From NCBI GenBank assembly GCA_030141605.1, contig JAQGDQ010000382.1:154001-218000 (forward strand): DNA of 64,000 nucleotides, written 5' to 3'. The stretch's first letter is position 1; every line of letters begins with the position of its first letter. Both the position numbers and the translations under genes were made by a program. The notes under the pieces were generated by a model, which saw only the letters and a program-made list of their open reading frames with translations, did not search any database and had not been told where the DNA came from. The stretch is from Tubiluchus corallicola (lineage: Eukaryota; Priapulida; Priapulimorpha; Priapulimorphida; Tubiluchidae). Below, piece by piece: positions 52,301-64,000 of this stretch.

Positions 52301-55300
52301 ACTTACTCTATTAAAGGCTGTGGTGGTACCGGAACCCAACGAATTTAGTCCTCAAAAAGCATGAGACACTGAACTATTTATATAAGCTCAAAATGAAACG
52401 TGTTTGTAATGTCAGCACAGCAGTCCATGAAATATCATTGCATTTTTTCTTGCAAGTACCTCATTTTTTCTTCATATGTTATGAATTTTATGAAAATAGT
52501 TTTCTTAAAGAAAAATTTGCTGTTGCAGTTAAAACAGTTCAAGAAGACAGGCAGGGCAGCTTCTCCCAACATTACAAAGAAACAGAAGATTGGAGACAAA
52601 CAAAATGGCGTAAGTTAAAGTACACTTACGCTGTATTTACATAAGTTACAACTTCAGTGAGCACTCCATCTGGGTGCAAATCAAAGCTTGTACCAACAGT
52701 TATATAAAAAATGTTGCAAATGTTTTGGCCTCCTCAGTTTTCTACATCATCTCTAAATGGACCTTATGCTTTAATATTTCGGTTGATTGTGCCTGGGAAC
52801 CAGGAAGCTTCGCAGTCATCAGCACTGAAGACAACATGCTACAAATGGTGCAAAAAGTCAAATAAGTGATATTTATGCTTTATTTGAACTATTTTAGCCA
52901 ACATTTTTAGCATCAAAGAAAAAATAGGTAAGCTGGATTAATATTACTAAAATGTCCGAAAAATGCTTAAGAAAATTACCGAAAGTTTTGGCTACGAAAC
53001 TTAATAATTTTCGACGAAAATGGGCTGAACTAAAGGTGCAGTTATTGGTAACATCCCTATTTGATAGAGAAAAGTAATAATCAAATTTATTTATGGAAAA
53101 GCCAAATGATGTCAACAAATTTTCAACTCATTGAAATGTGAGATATTGTAAACAATGTTTTCAAATCTTCAAACTTAAGCTTTATCACACTTCCAGGCAT
53201 TGCCCAAACCCATTCTGTAGACCTTTTGTTGGCTTTTATGTCCTATTATATTAAATTCATGTCACTCTAGTGTATCTTAGGTGAGTTACTACGATTTTTA
53301 CTATATTCAATGATGTTTTGTACTTTCACACATTCTTTTGCAGGTTCCCAGTAGAAGTGAGACACCTAATGCAGGAATTAAGCAGAATGAGTATGTATCT
53401 TCCCCACTATCAGAGTACAGTACTCCCGCAGGATCTCTCCCAGTTGGAAGGTGAGAGTCATTGTACTACAGATCATTTACGTGCTCCATATCTATGAATT
53501 TGTATGAATGGCAACCATAATAGCGGAGATGTAAAGCTGGTTGGCGACTTAATTAATTATATTGAGTTCTTTCACCACAGCAACGTGATTTTACTGGGAT
53601 TATGCTTTTGACAATTTTGTCGTTAAAATGGCAGAATCTAGCTGTGAAAGTAGAGTGTGTGCACAATTTTTTCAGTTCTTTCCAGAAGGTTGCCAGGTCT
53701 AATTTCTTACCTAATTTATTGGAATTTAGTTTTGAACCTTCACAGCAAAAATGTTTTGTATGATAAACTGCAATCGCAGATTTTATAGGATGGCTAACTT
53801 GATGACAGTGATTGCAACATGGTTATTTTATTGTTAAAAACATTAATTAGAGCTATAATTATTTCAAATTTGCTATAATTATTACTATAATAATAATTAC
53901 TGAACTTCTTTCTAATTCATTTCTTTTCTCTTTTTCTCTATTTCTGTCTATTATTTTATCTTAACTACTCCCTGTTTTTCTGTAATTCTCTCTCTTGTAA
54001 ATTAAGTCTTTTTTTTTCACTTTTCATGGTGGTCTTACAAGCTTTGCTTCTTGAACGCCATGCAGCATCTATTTCTTGTTGACAAACTATTATGTAGTTT
54101 AGTAACTATGTTAGTACACTGCTGTTAAATTTTTGTAATTATATTTGGAATTTTTTCCTTAACTATACCATGCTATAGTATACTAATGTAGTTCTGTTAC
54201 AATTATTGTAACTATATTTCATTTTCTGGTTATAATTCTTAATAGTTATAAATATAATAATGCAAATTGTAATGTAAAAATACATGCTGAAGTGATAATA
54301 AATTACAATTACAATTACAAAGGAATTTTGTTGGGAGAATTTGCCAATAAATTGCGGCATTGGAGTAAACATTCTTAAATAAACAAATAGTACATATTTA
54401 TTAGAAAGACTGTTGTCTTGTCTTCTAAAAGTTTAATGGTTGAGAAATAACCTTTGGAGTAAGTTTGAAGGCAAGTAAAGTATGAAAATGCTTTCAATAA
54501 TCATTGCTCTTATACCACTGCAATGTTTCCATGAGGCTAGATCAAAAATATGGAGGCAAATGATCAAAGGCCAGAAATAAATATCAACAGAAGTGAAATC
54601 TAAATATATAGTTATAGTGTATTTTAAAGTCCTTCTTCAACTTGATGTTGTGCGTGGTTCACACAATTCAAATTTGATAGATTCTGTAAGTTTGCATTTG
54701 TTTTTAATGTTGTGTGATACTGTGCAATTAAGTTTGTTGTAAAATTTGCTTACATGCTAGTGTTTACATGCTAGAGAGCTCATTGCATGGCTGTATTTTT
54801 TTCATTCTGGCATTTAGGACGACATCATCTACGGAGAGCCTACGTCAGCTTTCTATGCAGATAAATGGATTGATGGCTGATACAGACATGTTGAATGGTG
54901 GTGACTTCCCAGAAAATCTTTCTCAACTGCAGGTAATTACACTCATATCTGGGTTTGATGGACCTCGCTTTTACGGATATCGGAAGAATCAGATGCAAAA
55001 TCTGGACCGTTAAAAACCCCCGCATACTACGGACATTTCGCGAGCTGACCGGCTAGTTCCCACGTTTTCCCGCCTTTGTCGGGCAAATCGAGATATGAGT
55101 GTATTTTCTGTCTTCTTATTATGACCACTATTGCTAGAACAGAACTGTATAATGCTTTAATCTAGTAAAATGCACATTGACTACAGAACAGTGATTAAAA
55201 AATGTGTACTGAACTCAAGCAGGGCATTCACACGCATCTTCGAAAAAAACTTTCCACTAAAACAGACCACACTGGACTTCCGACTGTTTCAACTTTAAAC

Positions 55301-58300
55301 TTTTCTAATGCTGTATAATGGTCTATTGCATACTTGCTTTACATACATCATTAGGGACCAAATGCTAATTCTTGTTCATAAACAGTTGTGTGTGTGTTCG
55401 GTTTATAATTCCAGCCGCTTCATAAATCCATTTAGCTTCGCACCAAGATAGGTTTATTAACTGGTGTATACTGTACTTTTGTTCTAATCAGTTTAATGTG
55501 TCTGTGGAAATATATTTTTATGACGAAAGTGTAATAAAAATATGTAATAATGATTTCATGCTATGCGCATCATAAATGTATAATTGTAAAGTTCTTATTG
55601 AGCCAATGCTAACTTGTTGTGACATATTTTGACTAAATGACAGAAAATTTATAGATAGTAAAATGGCTGTCGATGGTTTTTATCATTTGCGTTCTTCCGT
55701 ACGTTTAAGACTTACTGATTGTCTTTGCGTGTTTGTAGAACCGAAACAGAGAATTAGCTGCCTTGTTGGAAAAGCACGTTCAAAGTAATGAGCAATTGCA
55801 GCTACACATACAAGAGCTCGTAAGTACATAGAGTCATAGACATATTACATAAATACGTAAGTTCAGTTACATTACCACCTGGATGCATCAAACCACCGTT
55901 TCATAAATTATTACCGTATTTTCCCGTGTATAAGATACCCTTTTTTGCTCAGAATTTTCACTTTAAAAATAGGGGGTCTCTTATACATGGGAGTAAGTCT
56001 TTTCAATAAGATGCATAAATTGTGACACTAATGATTTTAAAGAAATAAGTGCTCTACAACTGTTTTATTTCGAATAATTATAGTTTCCTTTCAATAAATC
56101 TTCTCCATGGCTAGAGGTCATTATTAAATCTTTCAAGAAGTGTGGCATCTCCAATGCCATGGACGGCACAGAGGACAATGCCATTTTTGAGCAGAGTGAC
56201 TCCTCTGATGATGAACTGGCTGGAATTGCTGAAGGTCTGACTGCAGTTGATATTTTTGATGAGAGTGATGAGGAATTTAATGATTTCTATGATGAATAAA
56301 GTTATTCATTACCAAAAAACTTTTTTCCAGAATTTTTGCCTAAAAATTGAAGGGGTCTCTTATACATGGGAAAATACGGTAGTTTGAAATAAACCTTTGA
56401 GATGAGATTTCGTCTGTAACATCGCATTGTTAAGATAATTATCGTTGGGTGGATGTTCGTTCCCAGTTACCATTACAGTAACAAAATTTAGTAGTTTCCC
56501 TTAGTGTCTAATTTATTCTATGGCCATGCTATTTCATCATTTCGTGTAAGCCGTCTGTTTATGTTCAATAGTTCACCATTCAAAATAATCATTTAAGATA
56601 AGACACTGAACTGGCTACGTTCAAATTCTATACAGCAGACAAAACTGTGCAGAACCAAATTTTCTGTGGTCATCCAACCAGACCCTGTAATGCTTATGCA
56701 AGCTGACATTCTGACCATTCATCCCTTTGTTTTGCAACTATCCATCTTGCATTTTTGGTAATAAACTATTTTTATTGGCCTTAAAGGTAAAAGCCATTTT
56801 CTAAGTATCACATTAGAAATGATACACTACTGGCGGAATGTACTAGATTAACTTAAACGACCATGTGTTGAACCAACATTGCTACTCAAGTACTTAAACC
56901 ACATAGCACATTCTCTTGCAAAAATTCCATATTTTATTGTGATTAATTGTTTTTGAATTGTAAATTTGATTATTTAATTCTATGAATGGTTTTTGTTTGT
57001 CAATAACAAACTTGTTACAGCGCCATTTTGTGTGATTACAACTAACTTCTGATAGTTAAGTATTAATGTGCGAGTGAAAATGTGTCAGTTTTAAAACAAT
57101 GACAGTATATCGAGACTTCATACATAGTCAGAGCAGAGTCATTTTTGTCACCAAGAACACAATAGATAGAAACCTTCTGACTGGATATATTTCTTTTTGC
57201 ACAGAAACGCCACAATGAAATTCTCAAAGAGCAAATAGATAAAGAACGTGATGATGCAGAGCTGACTAGGAAGAAAGAGTTGTCATCTGTGAAGGAACAG
57301 CTTCAGGTCAGTTTGATTTAATGATATTTTATTGTTGACATTATATAGTACTATGCTAATTGTTAAAGGAAAACCGGACAATTGTTTAGATCTCATTTTA
57401 ATTTACTGTCCAAAATATACCTTGTCTATAAAGGCTAGCAATTGTTTCTTATACTTGAATAATTACCTTAGAAAGTTAATTAACGGCAGCCGAACACAGC
57501 TATTGCTTACGTCGGAAACTAACCGCCGTTTGTGCAATGACAGGCATCTTCCCTTGCGTGTCAAGCACGTTGCGTAAGTGTTACTGCTTAAACGCGTTAT
57601 GTCACATCAGAAACTAACACTGCAATTCATGATCATGGCGATCACAGTACCGCCTTCTATTTGTCGGCCACGCGAATGTGACAAAACGGCGCCGCTACCA
57701 ATCTTAGTAGATTCACTGAGCCGGGCGTAGCTTTGAAAGTTTCATGAAATTTGAGTATCCGAGGTAAATATTATTTACTCTAAGCTTTGATTTAAAAAAG
57801 CTATTGTAGTTTTCAATATTTTAGAGCATTCTTTATCCTGAACTAATGTTTACACAATCGTCCGGTTTTCACTGCTTCAGTTGCTTTGCATCAGTTCGCT
57901 GCAGACGTATACTTGAAGCAGTGTAGACCATTAGAATTCACGTTGCTGTACTGTATTACCTTTGTACACTCTGCATCAACGTTTTACTTTGCACAAGTTC
58001 AGTTATCATAGTCTTAGCAAAACCTTGTGAAGTTAAACTTATTTTGAACAAAAAAGCAAGCAGAACTTTCACGTTTGTTTGTTTGTTTTTATATTTTTGC
58101 TTTTTTTGCGGGTGGCATCGTGTAGTATGATGAGTGATTTTTTATCTCTGTCAGAGTAATATTTTATTTTTCGTTATAACTGATGTCATTAAAAAACCTC
58201 CTGGAATCGTTTAAGTACATTTCACAGGAAAAGCTGAACATTCGTATTTTTCCATTAAAGGTTCACATCCAGACAATAGGGATTCTGGTGGCTGAGAAAA

Positions 58301-61300
58301 CCGAGTTACAGTCAGCGCTTACACAGAGTCAGCAGACGAGCAAACAGCGGGCAGGTGAAGTTGACGAGCTGCAAGGTCGCTTAAAAGCGTCACGACAACG
58401 AGTTGCTGAACTGGAGAGGGCGCTCAGCAATACGAGCTCTACGGAGAAGCATTTAGAAAAGGTTGATTTGTTAGCAAATTATTACAAAGTAGTAGTTAGG
58501 TTTACATTGCTTCTTGTGACCTTATCAGTTCTGAACGTTCGTATATTATCTAGGAACATTTCGTATTTAAGATCATCTATTTTGTAGAATAGTTTGGTAG
58601 ATGTTTCTAAATTTTCTAATTTTGTGTTTGTAAGATAATATATTTTGCATGTAGTATGTTTACATGCTTTCAGTTTCACAAAATTTGCATTTCGCTTTTA
58701 TTTTTGTTTTGAAAAGAAATAATATTTTTCACACATTGTAAATGAAACTTTTCTTAATTGAACGAGACAACAAAAAGACCTAAAAAGACTGTATTTTTAC
58801 CTCTCACAAAAGTGCTTTGTGTCATGGTAAACAAGGAGAAAGGTAAGAATGGTAGATAATGCAAGGAGAAAATACTACATTTATGTTGTAATTATTTTTA
58901 ATACCTATTACACACAGAAACGTCATAGTCGGAAAAGTAGTTTTTCTACTTTATTTGTTAACCTTGTTAATGATTCTGCCTAACTAATGTTAATGTGTAA
59001 TGCCCATTCATCCAATGACTGATCAGGCACAGTGGGTTTAACTTTCAAGATACAAGATTCATTTACTCCATATCACACAACACATAAGAGAGTCATTGTT
59101 ACTGTATTAAATAATGTAAATTTACAATTTAACAATTACTTAATTACAATTTAACAATGTAAATAATTTAAAGAAAGTTAGAATAATGCATTGTGTTATA
59201 AATCGCCTTGAAGCCTAGCTTGACAGAAAAATGAAAGGTAGAACAGAGGTAAACATGGGCCAAAATATTATGGTTAGTACAGGAAAGTGGAAAGAGGAAA
59301 ATTAGGAGACAAAGAAAAAAGAAAATTTGACTGAAGAGTAAAGGAAACTTTGACTGAGATCATCCAGCACATACTCTGACTTTTCTTCTTTACCCTTTGG
59401 CAAGAGTTAAGATGTTAATTGTCTCAAACTATTTATATAATCTTGTTTTTATGCTTAATTATAGACAAGTAAAGAATATTCCAGAGAGGCAGAACAATTG
59501 AAACAAAATGTTTATGAATTGGGGTAAGTATAGTATCACAATAAGATTAAGCTGCTAACTTGGCACTCTGGTTTATAAATTAGCATTGTCCTTCTCTTCT
59601 TGTTTTGGTGCATTCTGTGCCTTCCTCGCTTTCCCTCCCTTATCCGTTTTCTCTCTTCTACTCAATTCTTTCTCTTTCTTCTCCCTTGTCTTTCTCTTCC
59701 TTTCTCATCACCCTTTTCCTTTTGATTTCTGGTTGCTCTTGTTGATTTTTCTTCATTTTTGTAGCAAAGAGAAAGAAGAGTTGAAGCAGCAACTTGCTGA
59801 ACTGAAGAGTAAAATGAAATCAAAAGTTTTAGACTGTCAAAAGCTTGAATACACAGTACAAGATTTACAAAGTAAACTTGCTATGTCCGAGCTCTATGCC
59901 CAACAGGTACATGTCTTTTTTACATTTATTTAACTTTTATAATATTGCTTCTAATTTTGTTGGTTATTGCAATTTATTATTGTTTATTGTATTGGCTATT
60001 GTATCGGTTATTGTATTGGCTATCATACTATCATTATAATTATATAACTTTTTACAAATCTTAGATTTCCAGCCAAAATGATCAGATTGCTAAAGCGCAG
60101 TTGGAAGAAGCGCAGCAAGAAAAAACTGAAGTGGAAAAACGATTAGAACAAGTAAGCTTATTTTTCTGCTTGGTAAATAAGTGCATTTTAAAATTATTTT
60201 GTTGAATTCGTGTGTCAGTAGGGTTATGGCCCGAAGATATTCCTTGTCTACGCAGTCTTCCACATTTGGAAATAATGCTGAGAATGCATCTCAAACATGA
60301 CAGTCATTTTGGCAACCACTGGCTGCTTAATTGTAAAAATAGGCATTCTTGCCATTGTAGAACCCGCCTCCATCAAATTCATGGGTTACCTTTAGTACAG
60401 CAAAATAGACAACGGGAAAGCAGACTCATAAGAAGTTTTTGTTTTTATTTTGCAGGTTCAAGAATCATTCCAAAAAGCCTGTGATGAACGAGATCAGCTT
60501 TCAGAACAGTACCAGAAGTACACAGAGCAGCTGAATCATCAAATACATTCGTTAAAACAACAGTTAACTGATAGTGATCAAGAAAGGGACCAACTTAGGC
60601 ACTGGAAAGAAGACCTAGTAGGTCAGGTTGAGGAACTTCGGGCACAGCTAGGTGCGCAATCCTTATTGTTTTGGTTTTAATTTGCTTATAATTGCTGATT
60701 AATATAAACAGACAGCCTGGCCTTTGTAATAAAATGTAACTGAGATTTATTTAATGGGATGTTGTTAGTTGCCAAACTGCACGCCATGCGTGGAGTGTAC
60801 ACACATATCTCGGTTTGCCGGACCTCGCTTTTGCGGCTATCCGTAAATTCGAACAAAATCTGGCTCCTTAAAAGTCCAGCATACTACGGACACTGTTCTT
60901 TGCTTCGCAAGCCGACCGCTAGATGGCAGGCCGTCACTTTGTTTATGTCCAAGCGGCATGTAATGACACTTGTGTAGCTTGTGTGTCACCGTGTTTAGTG
61001 GTTTAATGAGCATCAGAGTCAATTATGACAGGTTATTTGAGTCAATCACCGGTCCGTTCTAGATGTTTTTCAGACAATTAGCCAACTGATTCCCCATTAA
61101 CGTGTATTTAATACATGTCACCTACCGTATTAGCTTACTATCGGAAAAAACGAACAATCGGCAAATTCAGACCGACGTCTCCGTCTTTTGTCCGGCAAAT
61201 CGATATATGAGTGCATTAGAAGAATTTGTTGGAGTTTAAGGGCCGTTAGGTCCCACAAGTTGGAAAATCCTACCTTTTATGCATTAAGCTCATCTTAGAT

Positions 61301-63484
61301 TCATTTTATGTAGCAGTTTCTTGTGAGAAAATAGCTACATATCTTTAGAAAACATGTGGATCCCAAACAGTCCTGTGTGTCATAAAATACACTTTGCATC
61401 CAGGTGATGTTTTACAAGCACCCAGCAGTTTCAGTAGTAATTCTCTTTAAACTGTCATTTTTTATCTCGCTTTATCCATCCTAATGTAAACTGAATCATT
61501 ACTATCACTGCTGTAGTAACTGTAATATTTCTGATCATATAATAATAACTATGGTGAGAATTTTCTATTTTTTTATTTTTAGCTTCTAAGGAGAATTCTC
61601 CACAGACTAATCAGCAGGTGCTAAGTGAATTGTCTGAAAAGCAGGATGAAATCAGGCAACTAAAAAGTGAAATAGAGATGGTTTCTCATCAGTATCAAAC
61701 TCAGGTACTGGCAGTTTTGCTGTTTGTGGTTGAAAGCTAAGATTGTAAAAGAATAACTGCGTTCAGTAAGTTAACCGGCTCTGCCTTTTTTAGTGAAATT
61801 TCACAAAATGTTTGTGCGTCTTAGAGATATTTGCTGTGAATAACTTTTCTCCCATTACAGTATTTGCAAATGTGAATTTGCCTATTTACTCTTTCATTTA
61901 CACTATTGTAGTAGATAAGTGAGTCTGCACTTCTTTCCTTTTTCTTCATAAATTAATAAATGTGACGTTTCTTCATAAAAGCAAAGCTTAGATGGGTTGG
62001 ATGCCATAATAATAATAGCAATAATAATAATAATATAATAACTAGCCAAACCCCACAAAAAGAATTTTGTGCACAAATCAACACACAACCACACCACACC
62101 ACTCCACCTCATCACACCACACTGCACCACACCATACCACTCCACCTCATCGCACCACACTGCACCACACAATACCACCACACCGCACCGCACCACACCA
62201 TACCACCTACACACCACACCACCCACTCCACCACATCACACCACACTGCATCACACCATACCACTGCACCACACCGCACCACCCACACACCACACCACAC
62301 CACACCACCCACACCATAATACTCCACCACATCACACCGCACTGCACCACACCATAACACCACACCGCACCACAACACCCACCCACACACCACGCCACCC
62401 ACTCCATACCACACTACCCACACCACACCCCACACACCCTATCACCCCACCACACCATCCATAGCACAACACACAAAGCACACCACCACCACACCACATC
62501 AAATCCACCACCTCACGTGGTGATCATGATGTTGATGATGGTGATGATGATGATGACAGTGGCAACGATGACGACACCTATAGCACAAGCACCAACAGCA
62601 CAGCATTACAACAAAACCATTCCAAACATTTTTCACAAAGTTGAAACTATGTGCTATAATATAATAAATAGCAAAGGCCCCGCAAAAGATTTTGCGTATA
62701 AATACACGTGTAATCAATAATACGCGAACATCCTACCTAGTCCTCATTTATAACGCAAAGCCCGTAACATCATGCCTACTGTTTGTTTAACTAACGCAAA
62801 CCCGTAGCAGGCAGCGTTTTGCTGAATTAAAGTTATAAGATTACAGCAGAGTACAATGGATGACGTCACAACAATGCCTTTGCGTCAGCAGTTTTCTAAG
62901 CGAAAATTGCCGAAAATGGAACTTCTAATTAACTCGCCAGTACTCCTCTCGGTGGACCTGCCCTAAAATATAACCTACATCATCGTGTAGCCCTGTCCTT
63001 CCTCTTTGTAAAGAGCTATATATCTCCTTCCGAGAGTCCCACCGGGCGCCGCTAGAACGTTTTTCCCGCATGCTGTTTGGTCAAAATTTCGAAAAAATCG
63101 CGAGTTGGGTCCGGGAAAACGCCCGTTGCGGGGCGCCGTGGCCCTCTCGGGAATTCTAAATAGGCCTACTACACCCACCGCTGAACGGGCTATCTATCCA
63201 TACCCAGCACCCCCCTCGGCCCATTCCAGTTCTCTACATCTCAGCCGTATAACTTTTGCAAAAAACGGCCGAAAAAGGGCCATTTTTGGAGGTTTTTCGC
63301 CTCCCCCTCCTCCCGGTGGGCCCCATTCGAAAAATAAACCATCAATGAGAAGACACTAGATCGAGACCTTTCGTTTGATATATAGATCGCCGCAAATGGT
63401 GCCCTCGTCCGGGCTGTAGCCTCGAATCTTATATATATATATATAAATTAAGCCCATACCAAGAATATTAATATAAGAGTATAG

Positions 63485-63531
<47 letters not shown>

Positions 63532-64000
63532 TTATATAGCACCCCAAATATATAAAAATACTCAATTGTGCTTTAAAACCAAAGATTTTACAAAGTCTAA
63601 AATAAATCATAAAACTATACACACTGTAACATCATAAAGAAAAGCCCTAAAAATTCAACCCAAAAGATAAACGCTAGTTAGCAAAACGTACTCGAAATTA
63701 AAATGCAATTCAATTCCCACATTCTAACGTAAAAAGATGTCTTGAGTAATTTTTTAAATGTAATTGTATTATTGCAGCTTCTAATATTCAGTGGTGGTAG
63801 GCTGTCCAAATATAATAATAAACAACTTATTATATAACATACATTCTAACAACGGGCTTAATTGTGCTGTTTAGATGCAACTTATGTAATAGTCGGCAGA
63901 TAACAGTTGTGTTTGTCCGAGGATCTGTTAATAACGTCAGCTTTGGCCACTACTTCAGTTTTGTTTTTAGGTTCATGATAATGCCCAGCTCAGTCGTCTA
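49342..64000 (+). CDS. GOLGA2: Golgin subfamily A member 2 (GM130), 5' part; continues past the window
   Basis: Thirteen coding exons seen: 49342-49389, 52529-52609, 53344-53450, 54818-54932, 55739-55819, 57205-57306, 58261-58461, 59465-59523, 59765-59906, 60065-60151, 60456-60651, 61583-61704 and 63971 onward; 457 residues, all junctions in phase, no stop before the edge. GM130 is a cis-Golgi coiled-coil tether that binds p115 through its N-terminus and GRASP65 through its C-terminus (not in the window). Family hallmarks are the basic N-terminus [15 protein letters not shown]28-P29 (position of the mitotic Cdk1 site in mammals), a KK-rich stretch at 36-40, [15 protein letters not shown], the highly conserved [20 protein letters not shown] (exon 7) and [10 protein letters not shown], then continuous heptad-rich coiled coil. 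ATG 49342 gives [10 protein letters not shown], matching the family start. Introns hold several DNA transposon remnants. Confidence 0.95.
49911..49980. repeat. ATC/GTC trinucleotide-rich tract
   Basis: Imperfect run of GTCATC, ACCACC and TCATCA units in GOLGA2 intron 1. Confidence 0.7.
50128..50243. repeat. Long near-perfect inverted repeat (hairpin) in GOLGA2 intron 1
   Basis: The left arm (about 50128-50173) pairs with the right arm (50190 to about 50243) around a 16-nt loop at 50174-50189. The inner part, TCGAAATTAGACATA against TATGTCTAATTTCGA, is perfect; outer parts pair with a few mismatches and a short bulge. It could be a foldback MITE or a precursor-like hairpin. No target duplication was recognised. 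Confidence 0.8.
54940..55101. mobile_element. Short TA-flanked pogo-like MITE beside a GOLGA2 splice donor
   Basis: 162 bp with ends CACTCATATCTGGGTTTG and the complement of CACTCATATCTCGATTTG, flanked by TA at 54938-54939 and 55102-55103. The left TA is only 5 bp after the exon 4 boundary (54932/54933). The interior matches parts of the longer element at 60800-61213 (ACCTCGCTTTT, CATACTACGGACA), so it is an internally deleted member of that family. Confidence 0.8.
55914..56379 (+). mobile_element. Deleted pogo/Tigger element with transposase C-terminus
   Basis: A 466-bp element with inverted ends CCGTATTTTCCCGTGTATAA and the complement of CCGTATTTTCCCATGTATAA, flanked by TA at 55912-55913 and 56380-56381. 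Inside, 56109-56299 encode the typical acidic C-terminus of pogo/Tigger DDE transposases ([19 protein letters not shown], then DSSDDE, ending in TAA). The DNA-binding and catalytic regions are gone, so it is non-autonomous. Confidence 0.85.
57369..57870. mobile_element. Candidate inverted-repeat element in GOLGA2 intron 6
   Basis: GAAAACCGGACAATTGT at 57369-57385 is inverted at 57854-57870 with one mismatch. The 500-bp interior is richer in CpG than its surroundings between about 57480 and 57730. Target duplications are not evident and the superfamily is unknown. Confidence 0.5.
60800..61213. mobile_element. Longer sibling of the 54940-55101 MITE
   Basis: 414 bp in the intron after GOLGA2 exon 11. 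The ends CACACATATCTCGGTTTGCC and the complement of CACTCATATATCGATTTGCC match the shorter element, as does the adjoining ACCTCGCTTTTGCGG. TA precedes the left end; the right flank has mutated to CA. No transposase frame is visible. Confidence 0.75.
62075..62515. repeat. ACCAC/CCACA low-complexity tract
   Basis: About 440 bp made almost wholly of CACAC, ACCAC and CCACAC units, with very few G on the plus strand. Long open frames on both strands here are products of the repeat and not genes. It lies in the last GOLGA2 intron of the window. Confidence 0.95.
62516..62568. repeat. GATGAT trinucleotide tract
   Basis: Imperfect GAT repeat directly following the CCACA tract. Confidence 0.8.
62730..63430. 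other. CpG-rich block of unknown origin in the last GOLGA2 intron seen
   Basis: Unlike the AT-rich surroundings, this block has many CpG dinucleotides and GC-rich runs (for example GGGCGCCGCTAG at 63044 and GGGGCGCCGTGG at 63129). CCCACCGGG near 63040 and CCCGGTGGG near 63314 are inverted copies. No convincing protein frame, tRNA or rRNA could be recognised. It is bounded on the right by (TA)n and (AAT)n tracts. Confidence 0.5.
63485..63531. repeat. (AAT)n microsatellite
   Basis: About 15 pure AAT units, preceded by a (TA)n run at about 63430-63446. Confidence 0.95.

Noticed and set aside
62067-62464. Open frames of 96-131 codons on both strands
   Set aside because: They are translations of the CCACA low-complexity tract (His/Thr/Pro or Gly/Val/Trp only).

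Overview
The window is nuclear DNA from an animal, probably a marine or other invertebrate metazoan. It is AT-rich and intron-rich with GT-AG splice sites. Non-coding stretches are full of small inverted-repeat transposons, minisatellites and microsatellites. The gene set (C1orf131, MAN1B1, SWT1 and GOLGA2 homologues) is animal, and several exon sequences align closely with vertebrate proteins recalled from memory. I could not assign a phylum. No prokaryotic, CRISPR or operon-like organisation is present.

Layout. 1-6000: two copies of a P-element/THAP9-like transposon. The first keeps a broken THAP-transposase reading frame. The second lacks most of the transposase and carries its own insertion. 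7636-10605 (+): a four-exon C1orf131/Faf1 homologue (small-subunit processome). 10606-13953: intergenic DNA with one copy of a dispersed inverted repeat, a TA-flanked pogo-like MITE and a decayed tRNA-like sequence. 13954-22294 (-): MAN1B1, the ER/Golgi alpha-1,2-mannosidase of family GH47, 12 coding exons and 658 aa with its catalytic and calcium-binding residues intact. 22295-25650: intergenic. 25651-42098 (+): SWT1, a WW plus PIN-domain RNA endonuclease, 15 coding exons and 1225 aa. 42099-49341: intergenic, with a perfect 23-unit minisatellite. 49342 to the window end (+): the first 13 coding exons (457 residues) of GOLGA2/GM130, the cis-Golgi tether; the gene runs off the right edge.

All exon joins in the four genes keep the reading frame. 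I checked phases by hand, so these models are reliable except for the exact start codons and UTRs. C1orf131 and MAN1B1 are convergent, MAN1B1 and SWT1 divergent, SWT1 and GOLGA2 in tandem. The genes are separate transcription units and need not act together, although MAN1B1 and GOLGA2 both act in the early secretory pathway and C1orf131 and SWT1 both act in nuclear RNA metabolism.

The most unusual structures are: a 21-unit, 96-bp minisatellite grown from the end of SWT1 exon 10, so that every unit repeats the exon end and its 5' splice site; a MITE inserted 5 bp after a GOLGA2 splice donor, with a longer sibling in another intron of the same gene; a long near-perfect hairpin in GOLGA2 intron 1; and a CpG-rich block of unknown origin near the right end. 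I found no convincing new multi-gene system.
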